In this document: positions 1 through 6,322 of the stretch, one piece after another | Layout: each line of letters starts with the position of its first letter | Position numbering within the stretch: the stretch's first letter is position 1 | Source: Bacillota bacterium | GTDB lineage: Bacteria; Bacillota; Sulfobacillia; JAJZIM01; JAJZBP01 | Direction of reading: 5' to 3' | DNA: 10,627 nt | Assembly: GCA_021798855.1 (NCBI GenBank) | Contig: JAJZBP010000056.1 | Coordinates: forward strand, 1-10,627 | Made by a program: the position numbers and the translations under genes | The notes under the pieces: model-generated | What the model was told of the DNA's origin: nothing | The model's input: only the letters and a program-made list of their open reading frames with translations | Databases searched by the model: none

Positions 1-9
1 TTCCGATCT
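1..9. other. Probable Illumina adapter remnant
   Basis: The first nine bases, TTCCGATCT, are identical to the last nine bases of the common Illumina TruSeq-type adapters, which end in CTCTTCCGATCT. The match lies exactly at the end of the sequence, where untrimmed adapter is expected. The first clearly genomic base is then about position 10. The match is short, so chance cannot be fully excluded, but its placement makes an artefact the better reading. Confidence 0.85.
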
Positions 10-245
10 AGGTGGCCCAGCGCGCTCGGGATGTGCTGGCCGGTCTCATGGCCGTGGAGGTGCCCGCCAACGAAGAACAGAAAGATAAACTCCTGAAGCG
101 GTATCCCAACGCCAAATGCGACACCTCCACCACCAAGACCATCGAGTTGCTTCCCCGGGCCGCCAAGGACGCCATCTTTGACTTGGTGGCCGCCAAAAAG
201 TCCGTGGAAGTCCTGGATGACTTCCTGGCTTCTCCGGCTTCCTAA
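10..245 (+). CDS. Unidentified protein, 3' part only
   Basis: I do not recognise this product. The open frame from base 12 codes for 77 residues and ends in TAA at 243-245. It is charged, has a single Cys within KRYPNAKCDTST, and looks mainly helical, with no membrane segment and no metal-binding motif. The first possible start is GTG at 12, but it has no ribosome binding site. The in-frame TAG just before it (9-11) uses the last base of the apparent adapter, so that stop is probably false. The gene most likely continues beyond the contig edge. It does not look to me like the C-terminus of ATP sulfurylase, although sat would be a natural neighbour. It lies 34 bases before aprB on the same strand and is probably co-transcribed with it. 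Codon use is like that of the neighbours, which supports a real gene. Confidence 0.65.
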
Positions 246-264
246 CGCCTGCGCATAATTGGGG

Positions 265-272
265 AAAGGGAG
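265..272 (+). promoter_or_regulatory. Ribosome binding site of aprB, deciding a TTG start
   Basis: AAAGGGAG lies seven bases before TTG 280-282. An earlier in-frame TTG at 259 would add seven residues, but this site would then fall inside the gene. AprB proteins characteristically begin with M-P-(S/T)-(Y/F)-V, which matches translation from 280. Confidence 0.75.
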
Positions 273-279
273 TGAAGCG

Positions 280-720
280 TTGCCTAGTTACGTCAACCCG
301 GAAAAATGCGACGGTTGCAAGGGTCGCGACAAGACCGCCTGTATGTACATCTGTCCCAACGATCTGATGACCTTGGATAAAGAAGCCATGAAGGGGTACA
401 ACCAGGAACCGGAAATGTGCTGGGAGTGTTATTCCTGCGTTAAAATTTGCCCGCAAAGCGCCATTGAGGTGAGGGGCTATGCGGATTTCGTGCCGATGGG
501 GGCACGGGTGACCCCGTTGCGGGGCACGGACAGCATCATTTGGGCGGTCAAATTCCGCAACGGCACCGTCAAGCGGTTTCGGTTTCCAATCCGAACCAAG
601 CCGGAGGGTAGCATCAGGCCCTATGACGGCTTGAACCAACCCGGCGATCTCCGCGACATCGTCCTCGCCGGCGACAGAGAAAAGCTGGGTGCCGAGATTC
701 CGGTTCCGGCCGGAAAGTGA
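280..720 (+). CDS. aprB: Adenylylsulfate reductase beta subunit
   Basis: This is the iron-sulfur subunit of cytoplasmic APS reductase. It carries electrons to the FAD of AprA, where APS is reduced to sulfite and AMP. From the TTG start the protein has 146 residues, close to archaeal and other short AprB forms. Two [4Fe-4S] ligand sets are visible: C10, C13, C21, C25 (with a long loop between the second and third Cys) and C47, C50, C53, C57 in the classic CxxCxxCxxxCP pattern. Trp48 sits between the clusters, at the position of the Trp reported to assist electron transfer in the Archaeoglobus enzyme (from memory). The C-terminal part from about residue 65 is the beta-sheet and tail that wraps around AprA. 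aprA follows after 42 bases. Nothing in the sequence is broken. Confidence 0.97.
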   Translation: MPSYVNPEKCDGCKGRDKTACMYICPNDLMTLDKEAMKGYNQEPEMCWECYSCVKICPQSAIEVRGYADFVPMGARVTPLRGTDSIIWAVKFRNGTVKRFRFPIRTKPEGSIRPYDGLNQPGDLRDIVLAGDREKLGAEIPVPAGK

Positions 721-762
721 TTCCCTTGCCAAAACGCGCAATGAAAGCGGGGATACGTTGCG

Positions 763-2637
763 ATGGCTAATCCTGAAATTACCCAGGTCGAATGCGATAT
801 CCTGATCCTCGGCGGCGGCATGTCAGGCTGCGGCGCCGCCTTTGAGGCTAAGTATTGGGCTCCGGATCTCAAGGTCGTCATGGTGGAAAAATCCGCCGTT
901 GAACGCAGCGGCGCGGTGGCCCAGGGACTGTCCGCCATCAACCTGTACATGGGGCTGCGCTATAACGACCCCTCTTACTCCAAGACGCCGGAGGAGTTCG
1001 TCCGTTACGTACGCAATGACATGATGGGCATTGCGCGGGACGACCTGCTCTACGACATCGCCCGCCACGTGGACACATCGGTCCACATGTTTGAAGAATG
1101 GGGCCTGCCCATCTGGAAACGGCCGGACGGCAAGTACACCCGGGAAGGCCCCTGGCAGGTCATGATCAACGGCGAGTCCTACAAGCCCATCGTCGCCGAG
1201 GCGGCCAAAACCGCCCTGGGCGAGGGCAACCTTTACGAACGGGTGGCCATCACCAACCTGATCATGGACGCTGAGGAGGAAAACCGGGTGGCGGGAGCCA
1301 TCGGCTTTTCCACCCGTGAAAACCGCATTTATGTCTTCAAGGCCAAGGTGGTCTATATGGGCGCCGGCGGCGCCACCGCCATCTTCCGTCCACGCTCCAC
1401 CGGCGAAGGCATGGGTCGAACCTGGTTTACGGTCTTCAACACCGGATCGGGCTACGCGATGATGCTCGAGGCCGGGGCCGAGGCCACCCAGATGGAGCAC
1501 CGCTTCGTCCCCACTCGCTTCAAGGACGGCTACGGTCCGGTGGGCGCTTGGTTCCTGCTCTTCAAATCCGGCGCAACCAACGCCAAGGGCGAGGATTACC
1601 TCAAGACCCGGGAGGCTGAACTGCAAAAGTTCCTGCCCTACGGGGAAGCCAAGCCGACCCCCACCCCCTTGCGCAACCACCAGATGCTCCTGGAACTCCT
1701 CGACGGCAACGGACCCATTTACATGCGCACAGAGGAAGCCATCGCCAAACTGGCCGCCGGCGAAGGCCCGGAGCGCCTGAAGGAACTGGAAAGCGAAGCC
1801 TGGGAAGACTTCCTGGACATGACCATCAGTCAGGCCATGGTCTGGGCAGCCCAGAACATTGAGCCCGACAAGGCGCCTTCGGAAATTTACCCGACCGAAC
1901 CTTACATCATGGGTTCCCACTCGGGATGCTCGGGGATGTGGGTTTCCGGGCCGGAAGACCTGGCTCCTCCAGGATACCACTGGGGATACAACCGAATGAC
2001 CACGGTCAAGGGATTGTTCACCGCCGGAGACGGCGCGGGGGCCAGCCCTCACAAGTTCTCCTCCGGCTCGTTCACCGAGGGGCGCCTCGCGGCCAAGGCC
2101 ATGGTGGCCTTCGTCCGCGACAACCCCAACACCACCAAATTGAACGGCGGCGCGGAAGAGTTGGGCCAAGCGGTTTACAAACCGCTGACCAATTTCGAAA
2201 AGGGCCGGGGAGCTTCCACCCGTCCGGACGTCAATCCCAACTACCTGTTGCCCAACCAGGCCCTGCGGCGTCTGCAAAAGCTCATGGACGAGTATGTTGC
2301 CGGCACCTCCACCTGGTACAAGACCAGCGAGACCATGCTCAACCGCGGGCTGCAACTCTTGGAGATGTTCAAGGAAGACCTGGAGAACTTGGGTGCCGCC
2401 GACCTCCACGGCCTGCTGCGTTGCTGGGAACTGAAACACCGGACGGCGGTGGCGGAGGCGCACCTGCGCCACATCATGTTCCGCCAGGAAACCCGCTGGC
2501 CCGGCTATTACTACCGCACCGACTACCCCCAGTTGGACGATACCAACTGGAGATGCTTCGTCAACTCCCGTGTCGATCCGAAAACAAAGAAGTGGGACGT
2601 CTTCAAAAAGGAGTATCTGCAAATCGTTCCCGACTAG
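763..2637 (+). CDS. aprA: Adenylylsulfate reductase alpha subunit
   Basis: This is the catalytic FAD subunit of APS reductase (AMP + sulfite + acceptor from APS, reversible) and a member of the fumarate reductase/succinate dehydrogenase flavoprotein family. It has 624 residues, normal to slightly short for AprA. The FAD-binding start GGGMSG is at residues 17-22, followed by the acidic end of strand 2 at E42. Family signatures are GLSAIN (55-60), TRFKDGYGPVGAW (251-263) and GSHSGCSGMWVSG beginning near 384. R252 and H386 fall where I expect the catalytic Arg265/His398 pair of Archaeoglobus AprA; this alignment is from memory. The C-terminus ends in the usual IVPD. The ATG is preceded only by a modest GCGGGG site. 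A segment present after the EEWGLP region of Desulfovibrio AprA is absent here, which fits a different lineage. A strong hairpin follows 31 bases after the stop. Confidence 0.98.
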   Translation: MANPEITQVECDILILGGGMSGCGAAFEAKYWAPDLKVVMVEKSAVERSGAVAQGLSAINLYMGLRYNDPSYSKTPEEFVRYVRNDMMGIARDDLLYDIARHVDTSVHMFEEWGLPIWKRPDGKYTREGPWQVMINGESYKPIVAEAAKTALGEGNLYERVAITNLIMDAEEENRVAGAIGFSTRENRIYVFKAKVVYMGAGGATAIFRPRSTGEGMGRTWFTVFNTGSGYAMMLEAGAEATQMEHRFVPTRFKDGYGPVGAWFLLFKSGATNAKGEDYLKTREAELQKFLPYGEAKPTPTPLRNHQMLLELLDGNGPIYMRTEEAIAKLAAGEGPERLKELESEAWEDFLDMTISQAMVWAAQNIEPDKAPSEIYPTEPYIMGSHSGCSGMWVSGPEDLAPPGYHWGYNRMTTVKGLFTAGDGAGASPHKFSSGSFTEGRLAAKAMVAFVRDNPNTTKLNGGAEELGQAVYKPLTNFEKGRGASTRPDVNPNYLLPNQALRRLQKLMDEYVAGTSTWYKTSETMLNRGLQLLEMFKEDLENLGAADLHGLLRCWELKHRTAVAEAHLRHIMFRQETRWPGYYYRTDYPQLDDTNWRCFVNSRVDPKTKKWDVFKKEYLQIVPD

Positions 2638-2668
2638 GCACCTGCCGATTTCATCTTCGGCACGCGGT

Positions 2669-2704
2669 CCGGGGTGCGCCCCCCCTGTTGGGGGCGCACC
2701 CCGG
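2669..2704 (+). terminator. Strong GC hairpin between aprA and qmoA
   Basis: Bases 2669-2683 and 2690-2704 form a perfect 15-bp stem, nearly all G-C, around the six-base loop CCTGTT. No T tract follows, so it is not a classic rho-independent terminator. It may be a partial terminator, or a 3' barrier that protects an abundant aprBA transcript from exonucleases. I infer that it lets aprBA be expressed above qmoABC. The structure is plain from the sequence; the role is inference. Confidence 0.65.
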
Positions 2705-2715
2705 CTCCTCCGTCA

Positions 2716-2724
2716 GGGTGCGCC
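2716..2724 (+). repeat. Third copy of GGGTGCGCC, able to pair with the hairpin's right arm
   Basis: This nine-base copy repeats the left-arm segment 2672-2680 and is the exact reverse complement of 2693-2701. It could form an alternative 9-bp stem that excludes the main 15-bp hairpin. The alternative is shorter and its partner is made later, so the main hairpin should normally win. Confidence 0.5.
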
Positions 2725-2863
2725 GAAGCGATTTGCCCCGCCCCCCCCCGGAGAACCATGTCTCCATTCGGGCGGCGTCTGCGGATCCAGTTCTCCCATC
2801 GCTCGTTCTCGCAAGAGAAAATCCCAATCCGAAAGGAGCGAAAACCTGGTCGGGGGAGAACGC

Positions 2864-2891
2864 TTGACCACCGATTCCTCCGGTGTAAACC
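2864..2891 (+). promoter_or_regulatory. Weak candidate promoter ahead of qmoA
   Basis: TTGACC (2864-2869) matches the -35 consensus at five of six bases. TAAACC at 2886-2891, 16 bases on, is a poor -10. Its position before qmoA, after a strong hairpin, is suggestive, but the match alone is weak. Confidence 0.2.
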
Positions 2892-2936
2892 GCCGGATGG
2901 TCGGTGTCGTCAGGTTATTTGTACCAGGGAGTAATG

Positions 2937-4187
2937 ATGGCATCCGGCTTGCCCGGATTACCCGGTTTGCTCGTCATCGGTGGAGGAATATCCGGCCTCA
3001 GCGCGAGCTTGGAGGCGGCGGAAACCGGCAACGAGGTCTACTTGGTGGAACGCGAACCTTATCTGGGCGGCCGGGTCGCCGGGATGAACCGCTATTTCCC
3101 GAAACTCTGTTCGCCGCAATGCGGCCTGGAGATCAATTTCCGCCGGCTGCGGCAAAACAAGGCCCTGCGGGTGTTCACCTTGGCCGAGGTGGAAAAGGTC
3201 GAAGGCCAAGCAGGAGACTTCACCGTTACCGTCAGGCTCAACCCACGTTACGTCAATGACCGTTGCACGGCTTGCGGCGAGTGTGTTCCAGCCTGCCCGG
3301 TGGAGCGGCGCAACGCGCGGAATTACGGCATGGATACCACCCGGGCAGTCTACCTTCCGGGGGAGGTGGCTGAACCTTTTCGCTATACCATCGACCCGCT
3401 CGCCTGCGAGGGCGCCAAGTGCGGACGTTGCGTCGAAGTGTGCCGGTACGGGGCCATCGATCTGGAAATGGCGTCGTCCACCGTCACCCTGCGGGTGGGG
3501 AGGATCGTCTTGGCCACCGGTTGGCGGCCCTACGATCCGGCCCTAATTTCCACGCTGGAGTTTGGCCATTTTCCCGATATCGTCACCAACGTGATGATGG
3601 AGCGCCTGGCCGCCGACGGCGGACCCACGGGCGGCGAACTGCGCCGCCCGTCCGACGGCCAACCCGCCAAGCGGGTGGCCTTCGTTCAATGCGCCGGCTC
3701 GCGGGACCAAAACCACCTGGCCTACTGTTCCGGCGTCTGCTGCCTGGCTTCCCTGAAACAGGCCACCTATGTGCTGGAACGTTATCCCGACGCCTCCGTC
3801 CACATCTTCTTCATCGACATCAGAACCCCCGGCGGCTTCGAAATTTTCTACCAACGCCTGCAGGCCGACCCCCGGATCAAATTTGTCAAGGGAAAGGTCG
3901 CTCGCGTCCTGCAGGAACCGGGAGGCGACCTGATGGTGGAAGCGGAAGACCTGCTGGCCGGCCGGATGTTCCGCTTGCCCGTCGACCTGCTGGTGCTGGC
4001 GACCGGCATGGTGCCGGAAGCCATGCCCCTTCCCCCAGGAATCAAGATTCCACGCGACCCTTACGGCTTCGCCGTCCCCTCTCCGGGCATCTGGCCGGTG
4101 GGCCTGGCCAAACGTCCAATGGATGTCCAGTCCTGTGTGCGCGACGCCACCGGGGGTATCCTCAAGGCAATCGGAGGTGAAGGTTAG
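2937..4187 (+). CDS. qmoA: QmoA, HdrA-like flavoprotein of the quinone-interacting membrane oxidoreductase
   Basis: This is a soluble flavin subunit of the Qmo complex, which links the membrane quinone pool to AprBA. It has 416 residues and resembles heterodisulfide reductase subunit A. The FAD site GGGISG is at residues 15-20, with the acidic E40 region behind it. The HdrA-type insert carries Cys110, 113, 116, 120 (CxxCxxCxxxCP) and Cys157, 162, 165, 169 (Cx4CxxCxxxC), so one or two [4Fe-4S] clusters are likely. Later HdrA signatures are QCAGSRD, the HLAYCSGVCCLASLKQ stretch and the closing DVQSCVRDATGG. ATG 2937 is chosen because AGGGAG (2926-2931) lies five bases before it; ATG 2934 and GTG 2904 are in frame but poorly spaced or without a site. 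The ribosome binding site of qmoB lies inside its end, so the two are probably translationally coupled. Confidence 0.94.
   Translation: MASGLPGLPGLLVIGGGISGLSASLEAAETGNEVYLVEREPYLGGRVAGMNRYFPKLCSPQCGLEINFRRLRQNKALRVFTLAEVEKVEGQAGDFTVTVRLNPRYVNDRCTACGECVPACPVERRNARNYGMDTTRAVYLPGEVAEPFRYTIDPLACEGAKCGRCVEVCRYGAIDLEMASSTVTLRVGRIVLATGWRPYDPALISTLEFGHFPDIVTNVMMERLAADGGPTGGELRRPSDGQPAKRVAFVQCAGSRDQNHLAYCSGVCCLASLKQATYVLERYPDASVHIFFIDIRTPGGFEIFYQRLQADPRIKFVKGKVARVLQEPGGDLMVEAEDLLAGRMFRLPVDLLVLATGMVPEAMPLPPGIKIPRDPYGFAVPSPGIWPVGLAKRPMDVQSCVRDATGGILKAIGGEG
4173..4180 (+). promoter_or_regulatory. Ribosome binding site of qmoB within the end of qmoA
   Basis: GGAGGTGA is a near-perfect Shine-Dalgarno sequence eight bases before GTG 4189. 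It lies in the last codons of qmoA, whose TAG ends at 4187. It settles the qmoB start against upstream in-frame starts such as 4123 and 4177. Confidence 0.75.
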
Positions 4188-4188
4188 G

Positions 4189-6303
4189 GTGAAACCCCCG
4201 CTTTTTCTCTGCAGCGGTTGCGGCATCGGCGAAACCTTGGACCTGGCCGCCCTGGGCGAGGCCATGGAACGGGAGTTCGCCACCCCGGCAAAGATCCATC
4301 CCTTCCTTTGCGGTCCGGAGGGCCGGGCCATGATCGAGGCCGAATCCGCCAGTGCCGAGTGCCCCGTGGTTCTGGGTGCCTGTTCGCCGCGCGTCAACGC
4401 CGACCGCTTTCCGGCCAACCCCTTTGCGCCGGAACGCGTTAACCTGCGGGAGCAGGTCGCTTGGTGCCAGGAACCGGGCGCCGCCGAAACCCAAGCTCAG
4501 GCCGCCGACTACCTGCGCATGGGGATGGCGCGCGCCGCCAAGAGGGAGCTTCCCGTTCCGGTGGAGACGGCGATGGAGCGGACCATCCTGGTGGTCGGGG
4601 GCGGGGTCACCGGACTCAACGCGGCTCTCGAGGCGGCACGCGTCGGCTATCCCGTCATCCTCCTCGAAAAGGAGGAGCGACTCGGGGGATTGGCCCGGCG
4701 GATGCACCGGTTGGCGCCGCGGGTGGCCCCCTACCGCGACTTGGAGGAACCGAGTATTGCTAAAACCGTGGCTTTGGTGGAAGCCAACCCCTCCATTCGG
4801 GTGCTGACCTCGACCCAAATCGAGTCCACCGCCGGCGAACCGGGAGCCTTCCAAGTGCGGACGACCGGCGTCGGCGGCAACCAAGAATTCACCGTTGGAG
4901 CCATCATCCTGGCCACCGGATGGCAACCTTACGATGTCACCCGCTTGCCCAAATTGGGCTATGGAGCCGCCAACGTCATAACCAGCCTCACCCTGGAGGA
5001 AATGGCTGCTCAAGGACGCATCCTCCGCCCCTCCGACGGCGCCAAACCCCGCAGCGTGCTCTTTGTTCTGTGCGCGGGATCACGGGATCCCGAACACTTG
5101 GCCCATTGTTCCACCGTCTGCTGCGCCACCTCTTTGAAACAGGGCTTATACATCCGCGAACAGCTCCCGGATGCAGCCGTATACCTGATTTACCGGGACA
5201 TGCGCACTCCGGCGCAGGGGGAGGACTTTTACCGCCGAGTGCAGGAGGAAGAAACCATCTTCCTGACCCGCGGCCAGGTCACCGCCGTGCGTGAAATCGA
5301 CGATGGAGATTTGAGCGTAACCGTGGTATCATCGCTGTTGGGGGAAAAAGTGGAACTCACGGCCCAAATGGTGGTTTTGGCCACGGGGCTGGTTCCCGCC
5401 GCCGGCGACGTCCTGCATTTGAAATACCGCCAGGGACCGCAAATGCCTGAACTCAAGAGTGGGTTCCCCGATTCCAACTACCTTTGCTTCCCCTACGAAA
5501 CGAGGCGAACGGGGATCTATGCCGCGGGCACGGTTCGCCAGCCCATGGACTCGGTCGGTTGCGTTGAGGACGCCGCCGGGGCCGTCCTGAAAGCCATTCA
5601 AAGCGTAACCCTGATCGGGCAGGGGCGAGCCGTCCACCCCCGGGTGGGTGATGCCTCCTTCCCGCGCTTTTTCTTGCAAAACTGCACCCAGTGCAAACGC
5701 TGCACCGAGGAATGTCCTTTCGGCGCTTTGGACGAGGACGAAAAGGGCACTCCAAAGCTGAACGTCAACCGTTGCCGGCGTTGCGGCACCTGTATGGGCG
5801 CCTGTCCGGTTCGGATCATCTCTTTCGCCGATTACAACGTGGATCAATTGTCGGCCATGGTCAAGAAGGTTTCCATGCCCCAGAAGGACGATGACTTGCG
5901 CATTCTGGCTTTCGTCTGCGAGAACGACGCTTACCCGGCCTGGGACATGGCCGGACTCCGCCGGCTGCGCCAAGACCCGGGCATTCGCGTGATCCCCCTG
6001 AGGTGCCTTGGTTCATTCAACGTGGTGCTTTTGGCCGATGCCCTTTCCCGGGGTATCGACGGAGTGATCCTCATGGGGTGTCAATCCGGCGACGACTATC
6101 AATGTCACTTCATGGTCGGCAGCGAGCTGGCCAACCGCCGCCTGGAGAACGTCAAGGAGACTCTGGAACGGCTCATGTTGGAGCGGGAACGGGTGGAACT
6201 GGTCAACGTGGGCATCGGTGACGGTGGCCGAATTGCCGAGATCACCCAACAGTTCGCCGCCAAATTGCGGCAACTCGGTCCCAACCCCTACCGGGGACTT
6301 TAA
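4189..6303 (+). CDS. qmoB: QmoB, HdrA-like flavoprotein fused to ferredoxin and MvhD-like domains
   Basis: This is the second soluble flavoprotein of the Qmo complex, 704 residues from GTG. In order: an HdrA-type N-terminal domain with CSGCGIG near residue 8 and a later CSPR; an FAD Rossmann site GGGVTG at 137-142; the HdrA signatures CAGSRD and HCSTVCCATSLKQ; two [4Fe-4S] sets at C499, 502, 505, 509 and C529, 532, 535, 539; and from about 570 a domain like MvhD, the delta subunit of F420-non-reducing hydrogenase. That last domain has C577 in FVCENDAYPAWD, C606 in RCLGS, and C631 and C639 in GCQSGDDYQCHF. These variants differ from the CxxC and GCHPGDCHY forms of true MvhD but agree with what I recall of QmoB. 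Its flavin core is plainly paralogous to QmoA. qmoC starts 19 bases after the stop. Confidence 0.94.
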   Translation: MKPPLFLCSGCGIGETLDLAALGEAMEREFATPAKIHPFLCGPEGRAMIEAESASAECPVVLGACSPRVNADRFPANPFAPERVNLREQVAWCQEPGAAETQAQAADYLRMGMARAAKRELPVPVETAMERTILVVGGGVTGLNAALEAARVGYPVILLEKEERLGGLARRMHRLAPRVAPYRDLEEPSIAKTVALVEANPSIRVLTSTQIESTAGEPGAFQVRTTGVGGNQEFTVGAIILATGWQPYDVTRLPKLGYGAANVITSLTLEEMAAQGRILRPSDGAKPRSVLFVLCAGSRDPEHLAHCSTVCCATSLKQGLYIREQLPDAAVYLIYRDMRTPAQGEDFYRRVQEEETIFLTRGQVTAVREIDDGDLSVTVVSSLLGEKVELTAQMVVLATGLVPAAGDVLHLKYRQGPQMPELKSGFPDSNYLCFPYETRRTGIYAAGTVRQPMDSVGCVEDAAGAVLKAIQSVTLIGQGRAVHPRVGDASFPRFFLQNCTQCKRCTEECPFGALDEDEKGTPKLNVNRCRRCGTCMGACPVRIISFADYNVDQLSAMVKKVSMPQKDDDLRILAFVCENDAYPAWDMAGLRRLRQDPGIRVIPLRCLGSFNVVLLADALSRGIDGVILMGCQSGDDYQCHFMVGSELANRRLENVKETLERLMLERERVELVNVGIGDGGRIAEITQQFAAKLRQLGPNPYRGL

Positions 6304-6322
6304 GAGGGAGGAGGCGTAGGAA

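Larger units (their letters stand above)
2705..2936 (+). other. Non-coding part of the aprA-qmoA gap
   Basis: The aprA-qmoA gap totals 299 bases, and this is the part beyond the hairpin. It holds a third copy of GGGTGCGCC at 2716-2724, a run of nine C at 2741-2749, and a weak promoter-like TTGACC at 2864-2869 with TAAACC 16 bases later. An AGGGAG ribosome binding site lies at 2926-2931, before qmoA. Short open frames cross the gap but are Arg-rich and lack the codon bias of the neighbours. I see no convincing gene here. Confidence 0.6.

Noticed and set aside
823..2622. A 599-codon open frame antisense to aprA
   Set aside because: It mirrors aprA, has no recognisable domain, and long antisense frames are common in GC-rich genes with strong third-position bias.
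2741..2749. Run of nine C as a phase-variation tract
   Set aside because: It lies in a non-coding gap with no gene whose frame or promoter spacing would clearly depend on it.
3543..4418. Antisense open frame across the qmoA-qmoB junction
   Set aside because: It overlaps two well-supported genes, is low in complexity and has no family features.
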